In this document: piece by piece, positions 1-7,236 of the stretch
How the letters are laid out: every line of letters starts with the position of its first letter
Numbering within the stretch: position 1 is the stretch's first letter
Origin: Terriglobia bacterium
Lineage (GTDB): Bacteria > Acidobacteriota > Terriglobia > Versatilivoradales > Versatilivoraceae
Direction: 5' to 3'
DNA: 64,000 bases
Assembly: GCA_951813285.1 (NCBI GenBank)
Contig: OX638355.1
Coordinates: 2,294,653 to 2,358,652, forward strand
Position numbers and translations under genes: made by a program
Notes under the pieces: generated by a model
Told to the model about the DNA's origin: nothing
What the model saw: only the letters and a program-made list of their open reading frames with translations
Databases searched by the model: none

Positions 1-1
1 A

Positions 2-616
2 TTGAATGCCAACACCGAGATCGAGAAGCAGATCCGCCCCAAGGTCATCCACTCCTTCCCTCGAGCCGGGGAATTCACGCTGGAGATTCGGGACATCACG
101 GCGGCCTTCGGCGGGCCCTCCATGGCCTACCGAGTTTTGATCCGCCCCCAGGTGCCTCACATGGGCCGGATCCACGTGGAGGAGGACCATTTGAACCTGG
201 TCACCGGTACAGCCACGCCCCTGAGCCTGGTCACCGACCAGGAGGAGCACTTCGAGGGCAGCATCGCTCTGAGTCTGGCGGGTTTGCCATCGGGCGTGAC
301 GGCCGTGGCGGCCACCCAGGCGGAACCCGATGCTCCTCCCGCGGTCAACGAGGGCCGCAAGGAGCGCTACGTTTCCCGGAGCCGGAAGGCAACCCTGGTA
401 TTGGTTGCAGCCGCCGACGCCCCGCCCACGCCGGTTCCGGTCCCGGTCAAAGTGATGGCTCAACCCATGGAAAAGGGACGCATGGGGCGCATGACTCCGG
501 TGAAGGATCTGTTGTTGATGGTGGTGGCTCCGGCCGCGACCCCCACTCAGGCAGCCTTAAACCCGGTTGAAAAGAGCGGCCCGGAAGGGGATAATAAGCG
601 GGTATCCCCTGAGTGA
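2..616 (+). CDS. PPC-type beta-sandwich protein, C-terminal part (5' end outside window)
   Basis: The reading frame is open from the window edge and ends in TGA at 614-616, so the visible 204 residues are the C-terminal part of a larger protein. The first third (HSFPRAGEFTLEIRD, then GGPSMAYRVLIRP) has the pattern of bacterial pre-peptidase C-terminal (PPC) domains, which are beta-sandwich modules of exported proteins. The rest looks like further all-beta modules with a low-complexity Ala/Pro tail. It lies 10 nt upstream of a Big2-DUF1549-DUF1553 gene. This is the same order as the complete PPC gene at 58664-61177 followed by its DUF1549/DUF1553 gene, which supports both identity and co-transcription. 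Cellular location is inferred to be periplasmic or surface. No enzymatic motif is visible in this fragment. Confidence 0.7.
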   Translation: MNANTEIEKQIRPKVIHSFPRAGEFTLEIRDITAAFGGPSMAYRVLIRPQVPHMGRIHVEEDHLNLVTGTATPLSLVTDQEEHFEGSIALSLAGLPSGVTAVAATQAEPDAPPAVNEGRKERYVSRSRKATLVLVAAADAPPTPVPVPVKVMAQPMEKGRMGRMTPVKDLLLMVVAPAATPTQAALNPVEKSGPEGDNKRVSPE

Positions 617-626
617 TTGAGATGCG

Positions 627-3200
627 ATGAGTACGCATGCCCCCTGCCTTTCCCGGCGCCCGATAATTTCGCTCCTGACTGCCGGGTTCCTGCTGATCCC
701 GGCGCTCCAGTCAACGGCCGTCGCCGAGCCCTCTTCTTCGGATCTCCTCTCCCTGCGCCTAACGCCCGAAAAGACCACCCTGCGGTGGAAGGGCGCCTCC
801 CAGCAGTTCTCCGTTGTGGCCACCCTCGCCGGGGGTCGCCAAGAGGACGTGACGGCTCGGGCCGAGTTCTCCCTGGCCGATCCCGCGGTGGCCCGACTCG
901 GTTCCGCCGGTCGGGTGTTGGCGGCAGGGGACGGGCAGACACATCTGAAGGTGACTTTCGGGTCCTTGAAGGCCCAGTCCGCCGTGGCGGTGGTCGATTC
1001 GGCCCGCCCGCCTCCGTTCACCTTCGAAAAAGAGATCGGGGCCATCCTCACCCGGCGGGGCTGCAACGATATTGCCTGTCACGCCGGGGTCAAGGGCCAG
1101 GGCGGCTTCAGGCTTTCCATCAACGCCGCTCACCCGCGTCCGGACTACGATTGGATCGTCAAGGGCGGCGTCTTCCAGGTATTGACCGACAAGCCCGGAG
1201 AGCCGATCGTTCCCCGTGTCGACACTGAGGCGCCCGAACGCAGCCTGCTGTTGAGGAAGCCGTCGCTGGAGGTTGCCCATGGGGGCGGATTACGGCTGGA
1301 GAAGGGGACGGAGGACTACCGGGCGATCCTGGACTGGATCGGTCGGGGAGTGCCTTACCGTGAGGAAAACGGGGGGGACCTGCCCAAGGTGGAAGGACTG
1401 GAGGTATTTCCCCGGGAAGGGTTGCTGCAGGAGGGAGGGAGCCGGCAGTTGATCGTGACGGCGCTTCTGTCCGACGGCACCCGGGAGGACTTTACCCACC
1501 GGGTGCGCTTCGAATCCAAGCAGCAGGAAGTGGCCGAGCTGGACGGACAGGGCCTGGTGCGGGCTCTCAATCCCGGTGAGTCCAACATCCTGGTCCGCGG
1601 CGCCGGTTACGAAGTGCAATCCAGGATCGGCGTGGTGGCCGAGTGGATTCCGGACTATCCGGAGTTGCCCCGCGCCAACTTCATCGACGATGAAGTCTTC
1701 GCCAAGCTCAGAAAGTTCAATATCCTTCCCTCCCAGCGTTCCGGCGACGCCGAGTTCCTCCGCCGGGTCTGCCTGGATCTCACCGGACGCATTCCTCCGG
1801 CCGGCCGCGTGCGGGAGTTTCTGGCCGACCGCGATCCCCGAAAGAGAGAGAAGCTGGTCGAGGTGCTGCTCGACTCCCCCGAGTTCGTGGACTACTGGAC
1901 CTTCCGGTTGGCCGATCTTTTCCGGGTGGCCGTCTTTCCGGTGGGGATCAATCCCAAGTGGAGCCAGTCCTACTGGGAGTGGATTCGGGACGCCGTGGCC
2001 CGCAACCGACCCTACGACCGGGTGGCCGAGGAGCGCATTTCCGCTCAAGGGTACAGTCCCGCCTCCAGGCACTATCTCCCCTACCTGGTTCTGCCTCCCC
2101 CCGAAAACATGATGGGCGAGGAGGTTCGGGTATTCATGGGACGGCGCCTGGATTGCGCCCAGTGCCACGACCACCCCTATGAGCGCTGGACCCAGGATCA
2201 GTTCTGGGGGATGGCGGCCTTTTTCGGGTCCATGTTCCGGCTCGGAGCCAATCCGGAATCGGTGGTCTTCGACAGCCCCGACGGCCGGGAGGTCGCCGCC
2301 GACGTCCCCAGCCCCACCGAGCTGCGTGTCCTCCACCCCCGCACCGGCCAGGAGGTGGCCCCCACCCTGCTGAACGGCACCCCGGTGTCATTCGATGGGC
2401 CCGGCTTTCCCCGGGGCGAGATGGCCAAGTGGATCACCTCCCATCCCTATTTCGCCGAGGCCTCCGTCAATCGGTTCTGGAGCTACTTCTTCGGCCGAGG
2501 GATCGTGGATCCGGTGGACGACTTCCGCAGCAACAACCCGCCCACCCATCCGGAGTTGCTGCGGCGATTGGCCGAGGACTTCGCCCGCAACGGCTACGAC
2601 CTGAGGCACCTGTTCCGCCGAATCGTTCGTTCCCGGACCTACCAGTTGTCGAGCGCCGTCAACGACACCAACCGGGCCGACCGACTCAACTACTCCCGCG
2701 CCCTGAGCCGTCGCCTGGACGCGGAGATCCTGCTGGATGCCATCTGCGACGTGACCGGAGTACCCGAGACCTACGGCAACTGGCTCCACAAGAAGAAGGG
2801 AAGAGGCGGCGCCCCCAGGGGCACCCGGGCCGTCCAGCTCAAGGAAACCGACATCTATCAGTCCACCTTCCTCGACACCTTCGGGCGCCCCAACCGGTTT
2901 TCCATACCCGAGCGGGACGGCAAATCCAACCTGACCCAGGCCCTGCACCTGCTGGTGGGATCGACCTTCAATGAAAAGCTCTGGGCCGAGGGCGCGCGGG
3001 TCTATGAACTGTTTCAGGGGGGAGCCCCGGACGCGGAGATCGTCGAAGAGTTATACCTGGCAGCCTTCTCGCGGTTCCCGACGCCGGCGGAGGTCGCGGA
3101 TCTGGAGCGTTTGATCGCGCAAACCCCCAGCCGGGAGCAGGCCCTGAGGGACTTGCAGTGGGCGGTGATCACTTCGAGGGAGTTTGCGGAAAATCATTGA
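627..3200 (+). CDS. Exported Big2 + DUF1549 + DUF1553 protein (cytochrome-like CxxCH motif)
   Basis: 857 residues with an N-terminal signal peptide (about 1-33). Two Big2-like Ig domains lie near 43-115 and 255-335. Between them a CNDIACH motif (about 145-151) resembles a variant haem-binding or disulfide motif. DUF1549 covers about 350-570 and contains CAQCHDHPYERW near 510, a CxxCH motif. DUF1553 covers about 590-850 (SVNRFWSYFFGRG, DPVDDFR). This architecture is common in Planctomycetota, Verrucomicrobiota and Solibacter-like Acidobacteriota. No biochemical function is established, though an envelope redox or polymer-related role is often supposed. It follows a PPC gene and precedes a DUF1501 gene, as in the cassette at 57-64 kb. 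The start at 627 has no clear Shine-Dalgarno and probably relies on coupling to the upstream gene. Confidence 0.88.
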   Translation: MSTHAPCLSRRPIISLLTAGFLLIPALQSTAVAEPSSSDLLSLRLTPEKTTLRWKGASQQFSVVATLAGGRQEDVTARAEFSLADPAVARLGSAGRVLAAGDGQTHLKVTFGSLKAQSAVAVVDSARPPPFTFEKEIGAILTRRGCNDIACHAGVKGQGGFRLSINAAHPRPDYDWIVKGGVFQVLTDKPGEPIVPRVDTEAPERSLLLRKPSLEVAHGGGLRLEKGTEDYRAILDWIGRGVPYREENGGDLPKVEGLEVFPREGLLQEGGSRQLIVTALLSDGTREDFTHRVRFESKQQEVAELDGQGLVRALNPGESNILVRGAGYEVQSRIGVVAEWIPDYPELPRANFIDDEVFAKLRKFNILPSQRSGDAEFLRRVCLDLTGRIPPAGRVREFLADRDPRKREKLVEVLLDSPEFVDYWTFRLADLFRVAVFPVGINPKWSQSYWEWIRDAVARNRPYDRVAEERISAQGYSPASRHYLPYLVLPPPENMMGEEVRVFMGRRLDCAQCHDHPYERWTQDQFWGMAAFFGSMFRLGANPESVVFDSPDGREVAADVPSPTELRVLHPRTGQEVAPTLLNGTPVSFDGPGFPRGEMAKWITSHPYFAEASVNRFWSYFFGRGIVDPVDDFRSNNPPTHPELLRRLAEDFARNGYDLRHLFRRIVRSRTYQLSSAVNDTNRADRLNYSRALSRRLDAEILLDAICDVTGVPETYGNWLHKKKGRGGAPRGTRAVQLKETDIYQSTFLDTFGRPNRFSIPERDGKSNLTQALHLLVGSTFNEKLWAEGARVYELFQGGAPDAEIVEELYLAAFSRFPTPAEVADLERLIAQTPSREQALRDLQWAVITSREFAENH

Positions 3201-3228
3201 CGGTTCGGGGCAACAAAAAAAGAGCTAT

Positions 3229-3269
3229 CCACGAAGGGCCACGAAGAACGACGAAGGGCCACTAAGGGG
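3229..3269. repeat. Dispersed CACGAAGGGCCACGAAG module
   Basis: This short purine-rich stretch (CACGAAGGGCCACGAAGAAC followed by GACGAAGGGCCACTAAGG) recurs almost verbatim at 28512-28554. In inverted orientation it recurs at 33045-33080, 39456-39510, 45757-45803 and 57039-57090. It lies outside genes in every case. An A-rich stretch (3215-3228) adjoins it, as the T-rich stretch does in the inverted copies. Confidence 0.8.
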
Positions 3270-3330
3270 TTGGACAAGGCTCAAGAGGGTTCCGTGAAGC
3301 GCCACGAATTAAAGACTTTAAGGGGAGGGG

Positions 3331-3463
3331 TTTGCAAGATTCAGTAGCGGGACCGTTGCCGGGAATGGCCACAAAAGGCACAAAAACACAAAAAGAGCAG
3401 AACATCGTCAAGACTCGGAATCAATAAATTCGTTTTGTGACTTTTGTGCTTTTTGTGGTGAAC
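3331..3463. repeat. Intact copy of the intergenic repeat that is split by the IS at 20.3-21.8 kb
   Basis: The stretch holds CACAAAAAGAGCAGAACATC and CGTTTTGTGACTTTTGTGC. Its reverse complement is found in two pieces on either side of the transposase gene at 20391-21566: positions 3419-3463 match 20136-20178, and 3359-3406 match 21781-21828. No gene is visible between 3201 and 3728. The gap consists of this repeat, the CACGAAGGG module and unrecognised sequence. Confidence 0.7.
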
Positions 3464-3728
3464 CCGCATTTCTCACCAGGTCGCACCCGATATTGAAAAA
3501 GGCTGAGGGGAAAAAGAAATCTACGAACTTCGTGTTGCGTCTTGGTTCGTCTTCAAAACCGATCGGCAGTGTCTTCCTTGAAGGGTCCGCACGGAAGGGC
3601 GGGGGGGAGGGCTTGTCTTTGAGTGTTGCAGGTTGTTTTCGGGTGAGAAGAACAGAGAACCATGGTGGCCACTCGGTTTGACAACCTCGCTGTGGTTGGA
3701 TGAGATGGCAACGCCACTGGAGGATCCC

Positions 3729-4019
3729 ATGACACAAACGAGCGAAGGAATGCCTGTGGCCCTGGAGGGTGTATTTCACAGCAAAAAAGGTTTCGTGGGC
3801 GGCACGCCGATTTTCGTGGGGACCCGTGTGCCGCTCAAGAACCTGTTTGACTATCTGGGAGGAGGGCACAATCTGGACGAGTTTCTGAATGATTTTCCGG
3901 GTGTGAGTCGGGAACAGGCGGTAAGGGTGCTTGATATGGCTGGTGAGGTGTTGGAGAGCGTCGCATATGAGACTGTCGCTCGACGAACAGGTGCCGAGGC
4001 GGTTAAAATTGAAGCCTGA
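3729..4019 (+). CDS. DUF433-family antitoxin
   Basis: A 96-residue DUF433 protein, a winged-helix family that usually acts as the antitoxin and DNA-binding partner of DUF5615 PIN-like toxins. The diagnostic core is FVGGTPIFVGTRVPLKNLFD followed by FLNDFPGVSREQAVRVLD. I chose ATG 3729 because GGAGG lies at 3719-3723 with 5 nt spacing; a longer in-frame ATG at 3633 would add a non-homologous 32-residue leader. The expected toxin start overlaps its 3' end at 3967 but breaks down after about 15 codons (see 3967-4062). The pair sits inside a DUF1553/DUF1501 cassette, which suggests a late insertion. It may now be an orphan antitoxin. Confidence 0.8.
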   Translation: MTQTSEGMPVALEGVFHSKKGFVGGTPIFVGTRVPLKNLFDYLGGGHNLDEFLNDFPGVSREQAVRVLDMAGEVLESVAYETVARRTGAEAVKIEA

Positions 4020-4062
4020 TGACACGGTCAGAGGCGTCATGCCAAGGGTCGTTGGGTGTTAG
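3967..4062 (+). pseudogene. Truncated start of a DUF5615 PIN-like toxin gene
   Basis: Reading from ATG 3967, inside the last codons of the DUF433 gene, gives MRLSLDEQVPRRLKL. This fits the conserved N-terminus of DUF5615 toxins (M-[KR]-[LI]-L-L-D-E-x-[LV]-P-R-R-L). The frame ends at TAG 4060-4062 after 31 codons, and no continuing similarity is clear downstream. The overlap of toxin start with antitoxin end is the usual arrangement for this pair. I infer a decayed toxin, based on a short but specific match. Confidence 0.5.
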
Positions 4063-4220
4063 CGATGGGTTTGAAGACAATGAGCAGCCCTGAGTATGCC
4101 CTCACGTTAGGTGTTGAGGCATGGAGGGGCTCGGAATTTACCACCGGGTCGACATCTGAGTAGGCGGAAACGGGCGGTTCCATGTCCGGGGCTGCCACGA
4201 CGAGGCCAAGAGGACAGGTC

Positions 4221-5561
4221 ATGCTGAAAAAAGTGGGTTGTTTATCTGCCACCCGGGAACAGTGGAACCGGCGGGAGTTTATCGGTGTCGGGTCGCTGGG
4301 GTTTCTGGGTATTAACCTGAGCCAGGCTTTGCGGCTGGAGGCGGCCCTGGCCGATCCTGGTCGGTCCAATCGAGCCAAGGCCAAGGCCTGCATTCTGGTC
4401 TGGCTGGGCGGCGGTCCCAGCCAGGTCGACACCTGGGATCCCAAGCCCAACAGCTCCTTTCGCCCCATTCCCACCAACGTGGCCGGCATTCAGATTTCGG
4501 AGCTGCTTCCCAGGCTGGCCAAGCGGATGGACAAGCTGGCCGTCATCCGCTCCATCAAGTCCTTCGGCAACGACCATCCCCAGGCGGTGCACTACTCCGC
4601 CACCGGTCACCTGCACAATCCCGCCATGCAGTTCCCGGCCTTGGGGTCGATCGTGGCCAAGGAGCTGGGGCCGCAGAACAACATGCCGCCCTACGTGATT
4701 GCGCCTCGCTGGGAGAAGAGCACCCAGTATCAGGATTACTTCAAGTCGGCCTTCCTGGGTCCGGACTATGCGCCCATGACCATTCCGGATCCCTCCAAGG
4801 AGGACTACCAGGTCCCGAACCTGAGCCTTCCCAAGTCGCTCATGCCGGCGGTGGTGGATAACCGCCGATCCTTTCTCCAGGCCGTGGACCGGCTTTACCG
4901 CCATCGGGTGGAGAGCCTGGAGCACAGCCGGATGGATGCCTTTCTGGAGAAGGCGTGGGACATGATTCTGACTCCGAGCGTGGGAGCCGCCTTCGACCTG
5001 TCCAAGGAATCGACCAAGACCCGGGAGGCCTATGGACTGGATTCGGTGGGCCAGAGCCTGCTGCTGGCCCGGCGCCTGGTGGAGGCCGGGACCCGCTTCG
5101 TGACCGCGGCCGGCTTTCACGGAAACTCCTGGGACACCCACCTGGACAACGACAAGGGCCACCGCGACCGCCTGACCCCGCCCCTGGACCGGGCGCTCTC
5201 GGCCCTTCTGGACGACCTCAGCCGGCGCGGGCTCTATGAGTCCACTCTGGTGGTGGCCATGGGCGAGTTCGGTCGGACCCCCCACATCAATCCCGCTCTG
5301 GGCCGGGATCACTGGCCGGGCTGCTGGTCGTTGGTCCTGGGCGGCGGGGGCCTGCAGACGGGTCAGGTGGTGGGACAAAGCGACGAGCAGGGAGCCGTGA
5401 TCGTGGAGCGTCCCATCAGCATCGGGGACCTGTTCGCCACCGTCTACAAGGCCATGGGGATCGACTGGCACAAGGAGTACATGACCCCCGTCGGACGTCC
5501 CATCAAGATCGCCAATTCCTTCGACGACCTCACCGGTCAACCCATCTCCGAGCTGGTTTAA
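4221..5561 (+). CDS. DUF1501 protein, Tat-type signal
   Basis: About 446 residues. The N-terminus has a twin-arginine-type signal (NRREFIGVGSLGFLGINL), implying export in folded form. The body has the DUF1501 hallmarks: WLGGGPSQVDTWDPKP, where the Asp is a probable metal ligand, GEFGRTPHINP, and GRDHWPG near the C-terminus. DUF1501 belongs to the alkaline-phosphatase/sulfatase-like superfamily, so a phospho- or sulfo-ester hydrolase activity is plausible but undemonstrated. Its partner is the DUF1549/DUF1553 gene at 627-3200. An in-frame ATG at 4182 is possible. I prefer 4221 because AGGACAGG lies just upstream and 4182 has no ribosome-binding site. Confidence 0.87.
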   Translation: MLKKVGCLSATREQWNRREFIGVGSLGFLGINLSQALRLEAALADPGRSNRAKAKACILVWLGGGPSQVDTWDPKPNSSFRPIPTNVAGIQISELLPRLAKRMDKLAVIRSIKSFGNDHPQAVHYSATGHLHNPAMQFPALGSIVAKELGPQNNMPPYVIAPRWEKSTQYQDYFKSAFLGPDYAPMTIPDPSKEDYQVPNLSLPKSLMPAVVDNRRSFLQAVDRLYRHRVESLEHSRMDAFLEKAWDMILTPSVGAAFDLSKESTKTREAYGLDSVGQSLLLARRLVEAGTRFVTAAGFHGNSWDTHLDNDKGHRDRLTPPLDRALSALLDDLSRRGLYESTLVVAMGEFGRTPHINPALGRDHWPGCWSLVLGGGGLQTGQVVGQSDEQGAVIVERPISIGDLFATVYKAMGIDWHKEYMTPVGRPIKIANSFDDLTGQPISELV

Positions 5562-5639
5562 ACCGACGGGCAGGCAGCGGCGCCCAGCGGACGCAGCAGT
5601 GCGTCCGCCGGAGCGCGTCAGCCGGCCTTGCCGCTCGCT

Positions 5640-6635
5640 TCAATCCAGATAATAGCCGGCGCCGATGAGCACCGGGACTCCGAAGGAGGTAACCCTCTTG
5701 ACGAGGGTTATCTTTCGTTGCCACTGGTTGGTGGCCGGATTCCGGTTGGAGTAGTAGAGGAAGGTTTCGCCGAAGTCATCGGCAGCCGCCAGAACGTTTC
5801 GGCCCCCGAAGCTGTCGATGTAGACCGAAGACAACTCCGACCCGATCAGGGGATGTGCAGGGGAGCCGCTGAAGAAGGTGTAGCCATAGGTGTCCAGTCC
5901 GAACAGATAGATGGAGCCGCTTCGCCAACGGGGATTGTTGGCCAGGCTGGCCGAGGCGAAATAGCCCTTGGAGTCCAGCTCCATGGCGGCGCAGCGGACA
6001 AACTCCTGCAGCCGCTCCCGGGAAGGATCGGAGTCGAGCATGGCGGCATTGACCTCCTCGCTACGGCAGGTGCCGGGCAGGTCACGCCGGTAGATTCCCG
6101 CCCCTATTGCTGCCGGGATTCCATCCCAGTCGATCGCCCTGAAATAGGATGCCTTGGGTTCAATGTCTCCCGTCGCCGGGTTGGGGAAGGCGTAGTAGAC
6201 CCACCCCTCGCCGAAGCTCGATGCAATACGATTGATTTCCGACATGAGGTCATTGCCGTAGTCGTCCATCAGCAACCCCCAGGGTCTTCCTTCCCTCGAC
6301 GGGTCGGGCGGCTGAACGAGTGCACGGGACGCCCCGGGCACCGGTGTGAGCTCGGCGACCCAAACATAGGTGGGGCCGCTCTTCCAACGCTCGTCCTCAT
6401 GGAAGGCGCGGTATGCCTCTTCCATGCCCATTTCCCGGACATACTCGTAGGCGCATTGAACAAAGACTTCAGCATCCTTCGGCGTCCGGACTGCCCTGGC
6501 GCCGACGGATTGATCCGCGCAGGTCAGGGGACCCGGATAGCTGATGAGAGTCTGGGCGACGCCTGTCAAGGGAATCAACAACAGTGTGAGGAGCCAGAGG
6601 GGGCTCATCCGAAGAATCATTGTGGGTTTCACCAT
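5640..6635 (-). CDS. Exported protein with two Cache-like sensor domains
   Basis: About 331 residues beginning with a hydrophobic signal peptide. The mature part has two similar halves. Each has a helix-rich start (DAEVFVQCAYEYVREMG, and ERLQEFVRCAAMELDSKG), then a YVWVAEL or IYLFGLD strand, and ends in GVPVLIGAGYY- or IPAAIGAGIYR-type motifs. This is the layout of single-Cache (sCache_2) ligand-binding domains. There is no attached kinase, methyl-accepting or cyclase domain, so it is probably a free periplasmic binding or sensor protein. Start 6635 is preferred over 6641 because GGAGG at 6642-6646 lies 6 nt before it. The gene is convergent with the DUF1501 gene. Confidence 0.72.
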   Translation of the reverse strand: MVKPTMILRMSPLWLLTLLLIPLTGVAQTLISYPGPLTCADQSVGARAVRTPKDAEVFVQCAYEYVREMGMEEAYRAFHEDERWKSGPTYVWVAELTPVPGASRALVQPPDPSREGRPWGLLMDDYGNDLMSEINRIASSFGEGWVYYAFPNPATGDIEPKASYFRAIDWDGIPAAIGAGIYRRDLPGTCRSEEVNAAMLDSDPSRERLQEFVRCAAMELDSKGYFASASLANNPRWRSGSIYLFGLDTYGYTFFSGSPAHPLIGSELSSVYIDSFGGRNVLAAADDFGETFLYYSNRNPATNQWQRKITLVKRVTSFGVPVLIGAGYYLD

Positions 6636-6780
6636 GATCATCCTCCGTGCAATTAGAGAGATGGCAGCGGACTAAAGAGGCATCAATATAGATCCAGTGG
6701 GGTTGAGTCCGAGGTTATCAAAGCGATCGAAGACGGATCAATAGAGTGCACAGGGACAGGCATCCCCTGTTAGATCCCGT

Positions 6781-6969
6781 GGCAGTCAAGCGGCGATCCT
6801 GGTTCCTCTCGTGAAGCGCTTGATTCGTCCCTCCCGGTCGATGCCAGAACTGGTTCGGGCGCTGAAAGAATTTCGCGCTCTCTACGATCAGCACTAGTTG
6901 ATTGAGCGATTGGGCTTCGAGTCTCCGGTTCAGGCGCGACAACGCCTTGCAACCGGTCGCTTGAGTAGG
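6781..6969 (+). pseudogene. Remnant of the C-terminal end of an IS3/IS481-like integrase
   Basis: Frame 6781 reads SMPELVRALKEFRALYDQH, then a stop at 6895-6897, then LIERLGFESPVQARQRL. That is the usual end of rve-type transposases (short helix, Y-N/D-x-H-W-L, then L-G-x-x-[ST]-P-x-x-A). TAG stands where Trp (TGG) would be expected. Nothing of the DDE core is left upstream. The rest of the gap 6636-7077 shows no recognisable gene. The assignment rests on about 40 residues. Confidence 0.4.
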
Positions 6970-7077
6970 GTGGATCTTATCTGTACAAGAGATCACGGAC
7001 TATGCACCCATTTCCCCACGCAGCCGGAGACCGCCGCGGTGCCACCGGAGGACAATCACCCTGCCAACAAGGAACGG

Positions 7078-7236
7078 CTACTCCTGGCTGAGCAGGAAAG
7101 CGCCGTCCCCACTGCGCTCCCCGGGCCTGCCGCCGTCGTTGATCACGCCGTAGGTGACAAACGGGTTGTTGCCCGAAACCTTCCTCACCTGCACGTACCC
7201 CTGGCTGATCCTGCCTAGAATCCCGTTTTCCTGATG
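7078..7236 (-). pseudogene. In-frame 3' continuation of the LRR gene beyond a TGA codon
   Basis: Directly after the TGA at 7239-7237 the same frame stays open for 52 codons to a TAG at 7080-7078. The encoded segment (NGILGRISQGYVQVRKVSG, then FVTYGVINDGGRPGE) repeats a pattern already present in the LRR protein (SGLLGRPGFPAQGYVTVERV, then FYAYGVINDN). It is therefore the missing end of the last C-terminal module. The likely event is TGG to TGA (Trp to stop). Readthrough or a sequencing error are alternatives. Confidence 0.75.
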
